From Candidatus Zixiibacteriota bacterium (GTDB taxonomy: Bacteria; Zixibacteria; MSB-5A5; GN15; JAAZOE01), in the NCBI GenBank assembly GCA_030668485.1, contig DAOUTW010000011.1, positions 1 to 64,000 on the forward strand: a stretch of DNA of 64,000 nt, read 5' to 3'. Positions 9,440 to 17,953 of the stretch are shown here, piece by piece. Position 1 is the first letter of the stretch. Each line of letters begins with the position of its first letter. Made by a program: the position numbers and the translations under genes. The notes beneath the pieces were generated by a model. That model was not told the DNA's origin, made no database searches, and saw nothing but the letters and a program-made list of their open reading frames with translations.

Positions 9440-11167
9440 ATGGATGAGTGCATGTCCGAAACGACCAATAACATGAATGACTGGACCCCGGATCCCCCCG
9501 ATGATTCTTCCGATCCGCTCGGGATTCTGGGCGAGGTCATCGCCGAGAAATATCGCATCGAATCCTTTATCGGTGAGGGCGGTTTCGGAAAGGTCTACAC
9601 GGGCATCAACATCAAGCTGGTGCAGCAGAAAATCGTCATTAAGTTCTTTACCGAGTCCAAATTGCAGGACCGCTTCGACAAGGAAGCCGAGATTATCTGC
9701 AAGCTCGATCATCCCGGCATCTGCAGCTTGATCGATTACCTGGCGGAGGAACGGGCCCTTGTCATTCCCTACATAGACGGTATCGACCTGCACCGGTATC
9801 TCGAAGAGAACGGGGCACTCGGTGACGCTCTGTATATGCGTGTGGCTCACACGATCCTCGAAGCTATCACCTACGCCCATAGCAAGTCGATCGCTCACCG
9901 GGATATCAAGCCAAGCAACATCATGCTCGACACCAATAACAATGTGTACCTGATAGATTTCGGGATCGCCAAGGAGTCCAAGAACAGCTCCACCGAAACT
10001 ATGTTTTTTGTCGGAACGCCCGATTTCTCGGCCCCCGAAAGGCGGCGGAGAGAGAAGGTATACAATCCGTTTCTCAGCGACATCTACGAACTCGGCGTGA
10101 CCCTTTATTACCTCGCGACCAGAACACACCTTTATCGTGATCGCGACCACCCCGATTGCAGCGACTGGAAGCAGCCGGCGTCGGGCAGGCTGTCGCCCCG
10201 CGTGAAACGGGTGCTTAAGAAGGCGACTCATCCCGATCCGGAGAAGCGATATCAGACCATAGCGGAAATGACCGCCGATTTTCATAAGATCCGGCGGCCG
10301 TATCGTTTGCTGCCGCAGGCTCTTCGCAGAACTGCCACAATGGCGGCGATGGTGGTCATTCTTTTCGGCGTCGATGCACTTAACCAGCAATTTCAAGTGG
10401 CCAACCTCCCGACGCTGATTCCGTGGGGTGTGGCAACGATGGACGCCGAACTAGTTGACGATTCTACTCAAAGCGTGAAACCTGATACAGTGAATGTGCA
10501 GCAGTCGATTGCGGAATTGCCCGAAACGATCACCGAGCCTCAATCTCCCCCACCCGTCGTCGAAACTCAATCCGATACTAAGATACAGCCCCTCGACACC
10601 ACACCGGTAATTCCCCGGATGAAAGTTACGATCGAGCCCGAGGGACCGGTCCGGCTTCGGGTCGACGGAGAGGATCGCCCGGTCGATAATTATTTCACAT
10701 CCTCACCGGGACAGCATGAAATCGTTATCGAGCACGGCGACTTTCCCATTTACCAGACGGTGGCCTCGGTCTCGGCCGATACCGCCCGCCTGTTTTTCGA
10801 TCTCCGTGAGCGCCTGGGGGGACTGGATTCCACCAATGTTATCCTGATTACGCTACCCCGGAATACTGCATACGGATTTAACCTTTTTTGCAACGGGAAA
10901 GACCACCCTTTCCTCAGACCACGTGAATACGGATTTTATTTAATGGACGGGCTCTGGCACATCGCGACCGACGTCAGCCCGCTTGATAAATCAAGCATAA
11001 GCTTGCCGCAAGTCGATTCTATCGTTGTCGGTGTGGTCGGCAAAAGTACAACGTTTACAATTCCGGGGGATGAGGGATTACTGCAGGTCAGTTCCGGCCC
11101 CGCCGGGGATCAAAAAATGAGACTCTTGATTTACTGGTCTGAAGTGCAGACCAATGCCGGGAGGTAA
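9440..11167 (+). CDS. Membrane Ser/Thr protein kinase with PEGA-like extracytoplasmic region
   Basis: 575 residues. An N-terminal Hanks-type kinase domain (about 30-285) has a glycine-rich loop (IGEGGFGKV), a catalytic loop HRDIKPSNIM, a DFG motif (IDFGIAKES) and an APE-like SAPERR. All key catalytic residues are present. One membrane segment (about 294-312) leads to a Pro/Thr-rich linker and a C-terminal region (about 395-455) resembling a PEGA domain. It would phosphorylate cytoplasmic Ser/Thr targets in response to an envelope signal. It follows the FG-GAP gene by 33 bp and precedes the next gene by 6 bp, so it is likely part of one operon. An FHA-containing regulator lies divergently upstream. 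The ATG at 9452 is an alternative start. Confidence 0.88.
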   Translation: MDECMSETTNNMNDWTPDPPDDSSDPLGILGEVIAEKYRIESFIGEGGFGKVYTGINIKLVQQKIVIKFFTESKLQDRFDKEAEIICKLDHPGICSLIDYLAEERALVIPYIDGIDLHRYLEENGALGDALYMRVAHTILEAITYAHSKSIAHRDIKPSNIMLDTNNNVYLIDFGIAKESKNSSTETMFFVGTPDFSAPERRRREKVYNPFLSDIYELGVTLYYLATRTHLYRDRDHPDCSDWKQPASGRLSPRVKRVLKKATHPDPEKRYQTIAEMTADFHKIRRPYRLLPQALRRTATMAAMVVILFGVDALNQQFQVANLPTLIPWGVATMDAELVDDSTQSVKPDTVNVQQSIAELPETITEPQSPPPVVETQSDTKIQPLDTTPVIPRMKVTIEPEGPVRLRVDGEDRPVDNYFTSSPGQHEIVIEHGDFPIYQTVASVSADTARLFFDLRERLGGLDSTNVILITLPRNTAYGFNLFCNGKDHPFLRPREYGFYLMDGLWHIATDVSPLDKSSISLPQVDSIVVGVVGKSTTFTIPGDEGLLQVSSGPAGDQKMRLLIYWSEVQTNAGR

Positions 11168-11173
11168 CAGTCA

Positions 11174-12124
11174 ATGACATTCCATAAGCGCTTTTATTCG
11201 TCGATATCCCTGATGGTTCTGGGTGCATTCGTGTTTTCCACCTGTTTTCCCCTGAAAGTTATGGCCGCCTCGCACGGTTGTGTTTACGACGAACAGTCAC
11301 CGACCCTGGATCATGCCGTGATGGAATTCATGGACCCGGCCATGTTTGAATGCGCTGAAGAAGAAATTCTCGATGTGTTGAAGATGACACCATTGAGCGA
11401 ACAGTCGACCATCGCCAGAGCGCGCTTCCTTTTGGCCGGCGCCCTCTTCGGGCAGACGTTGACAGCGGACATTTCGCAATCGCTGATTATCGAGCAACTG
11501 GTGAAAGGATTTCTGGCGGAGCCGGACTGGACCGGGACGTGGTATTTTGAGGACATGCCAAATTTTATGGCATTGTTGCCGGTCGCGCGGGCAACTGCCG
11601 ACTCCCTCCTGACCTGCCCATTCAATCCTGAGCAGCCCTCCCCTTCGCATGCCCGCGAGATTATGATGCGGTATGATCTGTATGACTGTGCTGCCGCTGA
11701 GGCCGTGGCAGCGATCAATTCCGAATTGGCCGGTGATGCCGTCGATAGCCTGGCCGTCGCCGAGGGACATTTTGTTCTCGGTCAGGCATACTATGGAATG
11801 AAACTGACTGGTTCCGACATGGCGACCGATTCGGCCGTCATCGACCATTTGACTACCGGCTTCATCTTTACTTGGGAATATCTTGGTAACTGGCTATTCG
11901 ATGATCGCGAAGAATTTATCGGCCTGACTCAGGAAGCTCGTATTCTGGCCGAGGTGGAGCGTGGTGATCGCCGTGGAGGTTTCTTCAGAAAATCGACCTA
12001 CATCGTCGCCGGTATCGGAGTCGCAGTGGCAGGCGTCCTCGTCGCTTTATTGGTATCGGGCGATGACGAACCTCCGGCGGTAGTTGACACGATTCCGTCG
12101 TTCCCACCACCCCCCGGTCAGTAA
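11174..12124 (+). CDS. Secreted or membrane protein of unknown function, C-terminally anchored
   Basis: 316 residues starting at an ATG with an excellent GGGAGGT ribosome site, 6 bp after the kinase stop, so probably co-translated with it. It has an N-terminal signal or anchor (YSSISLMVLGAFVFSTCFP), an alpha-helical middle with two internally similar halves (each with an E-rich helix, an ALFG/GQAYYG motif and a W-Y/L-F segment), a membrane segment near residue 270-290 (YIVAGIGVAVAGVLVALLV) and a short proline-rich end (PPPP). The paired helices suggest TPR-like folding. I do not recognise the family; the context suggests an accessory factor of the kinase. Confidence 0.72.
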   Translation: MTFHKRFYSSISLMVLGAFVFSTCFPLKVMAASHGCVYDEQSPTLDHAVMEFMDPAMFECAEEEILDVLKMTPLSEQSTIARARFLLAGALFGQTLTADISQSLIIEQLVKGFLAEPDWTGTWYFEDMPNFMALLPVARATADSLLTCPFNPEQPSPSHAREIMMRYDLYDCAAAEAVAAINSELAGDAVDSLAVAEGHFVLGQAYYGMKLTGSDMATDSAVIDHLTTGFIFTWEYLGNWLFDDREEFIGLTQEARILAEVERGDRRGGFFRKSTYIVAGIGVAVAGVLVALLVSGDDEPPAVVDTIPSFPPPPGQ

Positions 12125-12296
12125 TCCCGGAGGGTTACCGACTCGGGTCAGCAACGCATAAACGACGATAACTTAAATGATTTGAAGATAGAATTGATAG
12201 TTTAGTCATGGGTTGTTTTGCACGCCGGAAGCGGAAGATTAAAATTAACTCTGGCCGCCATTATTCAATTATTTAAACTGGTTGGGATTATCTGAA

Positions 12297-12983
12297 TCAG
12301 GAACCGATGATCAATTTGTAGCCCTTGCCATGGACATTTATTATCTCCACACGGGGATCATCCTTAAGATATTTGCGCAATTTGGAAACGAAAACATCCA
12401 TACTCCGGCCGCTGAAATAACCTTCGTCTCCCCAAATCTGCCGCAGTGCAATATTACGCTCCAGGGTGCGGTTTTGATGGAGACACAGCAATCTCAGGAG
12501 TTCCGATTCTCGCGACGTCAGTTTTACGGTCTTACCTTTCCCCACCAGGACCTGCTTGGAACTATCAAAAGTAAATCGCCCGATTTCAAATTCGCTCCGC
12601 CCATCGTCCCGGTTGGTTCCCTGCACTCGCCTAAGGACCGCCTGAATCCTCAGGAGTAATTCCTCGACGCTGAATGGCTTGGTGATGTAATCGTCGCAGC
12701 CGATTTTGAAGCCCTCGATTTTATCCTCTTTCAGCGATTTGGCGGTGAGGAAAATCAAGGGAATATCGGAATCTTTACGGCGGAGTTCTCCGGCAAAGGT
12801 AAAGCCGTCTATTTGGGGCATCATGATATCGGCCAGACACAGGTCGAAACTACCTTTTTTAAAAACGGCCAACCCCTCCTTGCCATTAACACAGAGCGTT
12901 ACCTCATATCCATTCAACTGGAGATGCTCCTGGACTATAAAACCCAGATTGGGATCATCTTCAACCAGCAGAATTTTATACAT
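12297..12983 (-). CDS. OmpR/PhoB-family response regulator
   Basis: About 228 residues from the ATG at 12983. The receiver domain (about 1-115) has the acidic pair (VEDD), phosphoacceptor Asp in LADIMMP and conserved Lys in TKPF. The C-terminal winged helix (about 130-226) has the family features SRESELLRLLCLH and GRSMDVFVSKLRKYL. The start overlaps the end of the kinase gene by 8 bp, so the two are translationally coupled. An upstream in-frame start at 13010 lies deeper inside the kinase gene and lacks a reason to be used. Its likely DNA target is the four-fold 10-bp repeat at 14735-14770 (inference). Confidence 0.92.
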   Translation of the reverse strand: MYKILLVEDDPNLGFIVQEHLQLNGYEVTLCVNGKEGLAVFKKGSFDLCLADIMMPQIDGFTFAGELRRKDSDIPLIFLTAKSLKEDKIEGFKIGCDDYITKPFSVEELLLRIQAVLRRVQGTNRDDGRSEFEIGRFTFDSSKQVLVGKGKTVKLTSRESELLRLLCLHQNRTLERNIALRQIWGDEGYFSGRSMDVFVSKLRKYLKDDPRVEIINVHGKGYKLIIGS

Positions 12984-14694
12984 CACCGTTCCTCTCAGCG
13001 ATACTCTCATTTATCACCGGGAAAAACAACTCCACTTGAGTCCCCTTGCCCGGCTGGCTTTTAATCATGATACGACCACTATGGGCCTCGGTAATTAATT
13101 TTACATAACTCAACCCCAAACCAAACCCTTTGACATCATGTATATTTCCGGTCGGAACCCGATAATATTTTTTGAATATATGCTTGAGGTGTTCTTCACT
13201 AATCCCTTTCCCCTGATCCTCGATACGAACATATACTCCATGATTCCCGTTCCAGGTCGAGACCGATATTGACGGCTTTTCCGGGGAATATTTATTGGCA
13301 TTATCCAGCAGGTTGATGATTATTCCGGAGAGATGTACCTTATCGGCCCGGATATTATAATTTGAGGCATCGGATGAGAAATTGATTTTCCCCTCCCGGC
13401 TTTCGACCTGAATGGCGATGTTATCGACCGCCTCTTTGATGACCTGGTAGAGGTCCACCCGGTCGAGCTTGATTTCGAGGTCGCCTTCTTCCAGCGCTGC
13501 CATCTGCAGAATTTTTTCGACCTGGTTTCGCATGCGGCGGTTTTCATCGATAATTAGTTTTGAATAGCGGGCGACTTTTTCCTTATCGGAAATGACATCG
13601 GGGCGCAAGACCGCTTCGGAAGCCAGAGCCACGGTCGAAATCGGCGTTTTGAACTCATGGGTCATGTTGTTGACAAATTCAACCATAAGGGCGGCGTTTC
13701 TTTTCTGAGCAAAAATCGTTCTTATGATATAGACCAGACAGTAAATAATTATGGCGAGAAAGGCGATAGTCGAAACCAACATCGGGCTGATTTGTTTCCA
13801 GAGATAGACTTTTCCCTGGGGAAAATGAAGAAGCAAATCGAATCGCGGCGCGAAATAATCGTGGGGGAAAAGTCCGGCTCGATACTCGGTCGCCATCAGT
13901 TCATCGGCATACTCATCGGGACCGAGCCATAAGGAATCGCCTCCGACTTCAGCGATACCATAAGCATAATCCAAATCCAATCCGGCTTCGGTCAGGCGAT
14001 GATGCAGGATGGAATCGAGCACAGTGGAATCCAACCGGTCTTCCAGCGGCTGCCATTCCAGGTCCATAAGCCGATCCAAAACTCGCAAGGCGAATCCGGC
14101 TTTGCCGCTGTCGAGGGCCATTTGATCGATATTGCCGGCGATTTCGAGATCATGCATCTGGATGATCTCAACCATGCTGTCCGCCAGAAGGCGCACGGAA
14201 TAGCTACTGCTGTCCAGAATCTGGGAGCAATCGGGAAACGCGTGCACTCCGGCCGCGCTGAATTGATCCACCAGAGTGGTATCGATCACTCCGGTTGAAT
14301 CCAGGACCTGAATAATTATACGTTGAGGTGAGGGACCACAATATTGGAGCCCTTCTTCTGTTTTCTGGATCGACGGCATGAGGCTGTCGGCGCATTTTAC
14401 AATCTTGACGGCGCTAAGGCTGTCGTTTTGATTTTCCCCGTGGACTCTTGCGAATACGGCGATGTTTTGTCCCTCAATCGTCTGCCCGCCCATCTCGATA
14501 GCCGTATTAACCGTTTCATTTGCCTGCAGGGCCTCGGTCACGGATCCCAGTGTACTGAGGACATCGCGGCGAAAAGTCTGCTCTTTCAGAGTCATGGAAC
14601 TTCGCAGCAGATAAATCTGGAGAATTACCAGTCCGCTAAGAGATATGACAATCAAAGCGACGATCATTCCGACGGTTTTCTTCGTCATGGCCAT
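12976..14694 (-). CDS. Sensor histidine kinase (partner of the OmpR-type regulator)
   Basis: About 572 residues from ATG 14694. The longer open frame to 14883 runs through the promoter region and into the divergent gene, so it is rejected. Two membrane segments (about 10-30 and 240-265) frame a periplasmic sensor of about 200 residues. Then come a HisKA dimerisation helix with the phospho-His (NNMTHEFKTPIS) and a HATPase domain with N box (NLLDNANKYS), G1 (DQGKGI) and G2 (GFGLGLSYV). The pattern resembles Bacteroidota RprX-type kinases. Divergent from the PDZ/NEW3/ABC operon, it probably senses an envelope signal and controls that operon. Confidence 0.9.
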   Translation of the reverse strand: MAMTKKTVGMIVALIVISLSGLVILQIYLLRSSMTLKEQTFRRDVLSTLGSVTEALQANETVNTAIEMGGQTIEGQNIAVFARVHGENQNDSLSAVKIVKCADSLMPSIQKTEEGLQYCGPSPQRIIIQVLDSTGVIDTTLVDQFSAAGVHAFPDCSQILDSSSYSVRLLADSMVEIIQMHDLEIAGNIDQMALDSGKAGFALRVLDRLMDLEWQPLEDRLDSTVLDSILHHRLTEAGLDLDYAYGIAEVGGDSLWLGPDEYADELMATEYRAGLFPHDYFAPRFDLLLHFPQGKVYLWKQISPMLVSTIAFLAIIIYCLVYIIRTIFAQKRNAALMVEFVNNMTHEFKTPISTVALASEAVLRPDVISDKEKVARYSKLIIDENRRMRNQVEKILQMAALEEGDLEIKLDRVDLYQVIKEAVDNIAIQVESREGKINFSSDASNYNIRADKVHLSGIIINLLDNANKYSPEKPSISVSTWNGNHGVYVRIEDQGKGISEEHLKHIFKKYYRVPTGNIHDVKGFGLGLSYVKLITEAHSGRIMIKSQPGKGTQVELFFPVINESIAERNGDV

Positions 14695-14734
14695 GGTGCT
14701 AATATAGGTTATTTTGAAATATCGCGCACCCCTA

Positions 14735-14770
14735 TTAACATTTCTTAACATATGGTAACATATCTTAACT
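14735..14770. promoter_or_regulatory. Four TTAACA boxes at exact 10-bp spacing: likely response-regulator operator
   Basis: The gap between the divergent kinase and PDZ genes contains TTAACA at 14735, TTAACA at 14745, GTAACA at 14755 and TTAACT at 14765, each separated by four bases. OmpR/PhoB-family regulators bind head-to-tail direct repeats about one helical turn apart, so this is a strong candidate operator for the regulator at 12297. It lies 40 bp upstream of the kinase start and 83 bp upstream of the PDZ start, so it could control both directions. Confidence 0.68.
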
Positions 14771-14852
14771 ACGACTTCGGAAACTTCTTCTTTATCTATA
14801 CAGTAGAAATAAGCAAGCAAAACAAAACCAGTCTCAAGGAGGATATCTTCAG

Positions 14853-15623
14853 ATGAAAAGCTACTTGAATTCAAGCACATCAACCTTTGCCCGGTTGACA
14901 GTAATGGTCATTATCCTGTCATTGCTGAGCATGTCAGTTGCTTTTTCCCAGAAACGCACCATAAAATTATCCGGCGACCAGGACATGTTCATGCTAAAAG
15001 AGCTGGGGGCGGTTGTCACTGATTCCGAAAATGGTTTGACGGTAATGATGGTTATGCCCGGTGAGCACCGAGCCAAGGCCTACCAGGATGTCAACCTTCT
15101 TGAAGGCGACATTATTATGATGGCCAATGGCAAGAAAATGAAAAATGTCGGCCAGCTTGAAAAGCTGTATGAGAGTCTGAAAATCGGCGGCGAAATCAAA
15201 TTGGGATTAAAAAGGGGTAAGGAAATGATGATCGAATCCCTGACCAAAGCCGATCCCGATGATTTGCCCGGTGAGATAATGATGATGAAAAAGGGCGATG
15301 ACGACGGTTCCATCAGCACCGCCCTGGTCGATGCCGGACTTATCTTGAAGGATGACAACGGGAAATTCATCGTCGAGGATTTCATCGAGCAAATGGCCGA
15401 TAAAATTACCGGCCCTACGCCTGAAAGAGGCGACGTCCTGGTCAAAATCCAGGGAACCGTCATTACGAAGTCAGCGAAGATAAGCGATATATACTCAGAA
15501 ATAAAGGCCGGTGAGAAGGTCGATCTGGTCCTCGATCGCGCCGGTGAAGCCATTAACATCAGTTTCACCAAGCAGGAATGTGGTGGCGACAAGCCCTTAA
15601 TCATTAAAAAACAGGGACATTAA
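14853..15623 (+). CDS. Secreted PDZ-domain protein
   Basis: 256 residues with a strong AAGGAGG site and a signal peptide (about 1-32; FARLTVMVIILSLLSMSVAFS). Two PDZ-like regions are visible (about 45-130 and 155-245). Each has the GD(I/V) element (LLEGDIIMMANGKKM and ERGDVLVKIQGTVI) and a following L.L.R strand. No protease motif is present, so it is probably a periplasmic binding or scaffold protein. It is the first gene of a five-gene operon. Its stop codon is followed directly by the ATG of the next gene. Expression is likely controlled by the divergent two-component pair. Confidence 0.8.
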   Translation: MKSYLNSSTSTFARLTVMVIILSLLSMSVAFSQKRTIKLSGDQDMFMLKELGAVVTDSENGLTVMMVMPGEHRAKAYQDVNLLEGDIIMMANGKKMKNVGQLEKLYESLKIGGEIKLGLKRGKEMMIESLTKADPDDLPGEIMMMKKGDDDGSISTALVDAGLILKDDNGKFIVEDFIEQMADKITGPTPERGDVLVKIQGTVITKSAKISDIYSEIKAGEKVDLVLDRAGEAINISFTKQECGGDKPLIIKKQGH

Positions 15624-17129
15624 ATGTCGAAATCATTCACCCTGCGCCTGACATTGGTAATCATCTTGATCGGTCTGTTTTCGGCCGCGGCTACGGCGCA
15701 GACATACAATCCCTTCAATCAACGCGACGACCAATATCGGCTGCTGGGATTAAAAAGGGCCAAGGAAGCTTTCGAAGTCGCCCGTACCGAATACGATCGG
15801 CAAAAGAAGCTTTTTGAAAAGGAGTTGATCACGCAGGCGCAGTTGGATCGCGCCCGAATGATCTTCTCTGATGCCGAGGTCAACTACCAGCAATCGCTGT
15901 TGGCGGTCCTATTCGAGAAACAGTACATATCCGTATTTTCGGCAATAAAATATCATAGCGAGGACGGCACCAGACATGTCCGTTTGACGCTGGCCAACAC
16001 TTCCGGAGGTACGGAAGAGTTCCGCAAGTTGATAAATATTGACGATGAACTCTTCCGCACCCTGCAGCCCGACGTCATTAACAATGTTTACGCTTCACTA
16101 CTGAACGACGACAATGCCGTCATCGGCCAGCCATATGAATGCAAAATATCGATGCTTCGCTACGGTGAACCGCAGACGGTCGATTTTACCCTGCTCCAGG
16201 ATGTGGATGCCGCAACCATCTTTCTGGTTTACGGTAACGGAAGTCAGCGCAGCATAAAAATATTCCTCCAGAAAGATGCCACCGTGGACATGGTCGCGGT
16301 GCAATCGGAACAGTTTTCCCAGGAGGTTGATCTCGGCAATTCCGCCTACTACGACCTCACTCTGGAGTTATTCAGCGGCGTGAGCAATACCTATTCGCTG
16401 GAAGTGGTCAATTTGCCGCGGCAAATCAGCCGAGTGTTCAAAAGTGCCTCGAGACAGGTCAGCCTCCGTCAGGTAAAATTCAACGAGAGCAGCCGCACCA
16501 AACAGGCGGTTTTGGAAATCACTCTTCCGGACCGCGCAGGCAGTGAAGTCCTGATGGATGAATCGGTACCGTTTTATGTCCTGGCGATTCCCAATCAGAG
16601 AAAAGCGGAGATACCGGACCTGCATACAAAAACCTGGACCGAAACCGAATTGAATGAACTGGAGATCGGATTCGTCAGGCTGGAATTGCTGCCCCGCGGT
16701 AAAGGCAAACTGGCCGTACGAGCGCCCCAGTTGTTCCATTCCATGCTGGCCGGAGAGACAGCCGAGATCACCATGGAACTGATCAATGAAGGCAGTCGAC
16801 GACTTGATTATATCGAAATCAAAGCAGATCCGCCCTTGAACTGGACCAAAAGCATATCACCAACGATTGTCCCCGCCCTTGATATCGGCGAGGAAAAAAA
16901 GATAGTCCTGGCCTTCACCCCCCCCGAAGATATTGCCGTCGGGAAATATGAAGTGCGTATAGAAACATCCGGATTGACGAACGGACAGCCCGTAACCGGA
17001 AGCGATAAAATTGCCACTATCGAGATAAGGGCCGGTAGTAATATTGTGGGGACGGCTTTAGTGGTCCTGTTTATTATAGTGATCGTCGGGGGAGTCATAA
17101 CTTATGGAATCCGCCTGTCGCGGCGGTAG
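15624..17129 (+). CDS. NEW3-domain membrane protein of an ABC export operon
   Basis: 501 residues. A signal peptide (about 1-25) is followed by a helical, probably coiled-coil stretch (about 40-85; LKRAKEAFEVARTEYDRQKK), beta-rich domains and, near residues 355-470, a NEW3-type Ig-like domain (NPCBM-associated; LAGETAEITMELINEGSRRL ... GKYEVRIETSG). A C-terminal membrane helix (about 475-495) precedes a short basic tail (RLSRR). It begins on the base after the PDZ gene stop. Proteins with NEW3 domains next to ABC-2 transporters are known; here it is probably the envelope-spanning partner of the exporter. Confidence 0.8.
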   Translation: MSKSFTLRLTLVIILIGLFSAAATAQTYNPFNQRDDQYRLLGLKRAKEAFEVARTEYDRQKKLFEKELITQAQLDRARMIFSDAEVNYQQSLLAVLFEKQYISVFSAIKYHSEDGTRHVRLTLANTSGGTEEFRKLINIDDELFRTLQPDVINNVYASLLNDDNAVIGQPYECKISMLRYGEPQTVDFTLLQDVDAATIFLVYGNGSQRSIKIFLQKDATVDMVAVQSEQFSQEVDLGNSAYYDLTLELFSGVSNTYSLEVVNLPRQISRVFKSASRQVSLRQVKFNESSRTKQAVLEITLPDRAGSEVLMDESVPFYVLAIPNQRKAEIPDLHTKTWTETELNELEIGFVRLELLPRGKGKLAVRAPQLFHSMLAGETAEITMELINEGSRRLDYIEIKADPPLNWTKSISPTIVPALDIGEEKKIVLAFTPPEDIAVGKYEVRIETSGLTNGQPVTGSDKIATIEIRAGSNIVGTALVVLFIIVIVGGVITYGIRLSRR

Positions 17130-17158
17130 TCAAGCTTTAGATAACAGCGAGGTTTATG

Positions 17159-17953
17159 ATGACTAAAGATCTAATCGACAACACCCTGCCCGCTCTGGAA
17201 GCGACCAATCTGACCAAGAAGTATGAGGACGGAGTCTTGGCTCTGGACAAAGTTTCGTTTTCCGTTAACCGGGGCGAGATATTTGTCATGCTGGGCGGTA
17301 ATGGAGCCGGTAAGACAACCGCTATCAATATTTTTCTGAACTTTATCGAACCGACTTCCGGCGAGGCTAAAATCAACGGTATAGTATCACATAGGGAGCC
17401 GTTGCGGGCCAAACAACATATCGCCTTCGTTTCGGAAAACGTCATGCTCTATCCCAATTTCACCGCCTTGCAGAATCTTGACTTTTTCGCCCGCCTCGGC
17501 GGCAAGCAGGACCTAACCCGCGATGAATTGCAGGCTGTACTCCTGCGGGTCGGCCTGCAGGAAGAGGTTCACCACAAAAGGCTCAAGGGCTTTTCAAAAG
17601 GGATGCGTCAAAAGTGCGGCATCGCCATCGCCATTGTCAAGGACGCCTCAGCCATCCTTCTCGACGAACCCACCTCCGGACTCGATCCCAAAGCGGGCCG
17701 GGATTTCGTCGAACTTCTGAAGACTCTTCGCGATGAAAACAAGGCCATATTGATGTCCACCCATGACATTTTCCGGGCCAGAGAAATCGCCGACACGGTT
17801 GCGATCATGGACCGGGGCAAGATTATCATGCAGCAAGCGGCCGGGGAACTGGCCGGCAAGGATCTGGAAAACCTTTATATGCAGTATATGGCCGGCAGCA
17901 ATAACCATACAACCAATACTACCGGAGGCGTCAATGCTGGGCATAATAGTTGA
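17159..17953 (+). CDS. ABC transporter ATP-binding protein
   Basis: 264 residues with all the ATPase motifs: Walker A GGNGAGKTT, Q-loop region FVSENVML, signature FSKGMRQ (LSGGQ variant), Walker B AILLDEP and D-loop TSGLD, and H-loop STHD. The Met at 17159 is preferred over 17156 because the GAGG site then has 6-bp spacing. It powers the two ABC-2 permeases that follow. The 3' end overlaps the first permease by 20 bp, indicating coupling. The substrate (peptide, protein or lipid) cannot be read from sequence. Family-typical of ABC-2 exporters of the NatA/CcmA type. Confidence 0.93.
   Translation: MTKDLIDNTLPALEATNLTKKYEDGVLALDKVSFSVNRGEIFVMLGGNGAGKTTAINIFLNFIEPTSGEAKINGIVSHREPLRAKQHIAFVSENVMLYPNFTALQNLDFFARLGGKQDLTRDELQAVLLRVGLQEEVHHKRLKGFSKGMRQKCGIAIAIVKDASAILLDEPTSGLDPKAGRDFVELLKTLRDENKAILMSTHDIFRAREIADTVAIMDRGKIIMQQAAGELAGKDLENLYMQYMAGSNNHTTNTTGGVNAGHNS

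Noticed and set aside
14695-14883. Longer histidine kinase start at 14883
   Set aside because: It would run through the TTAACA operator and into the divergent PDZ gene, and the added residues have no role in the family.
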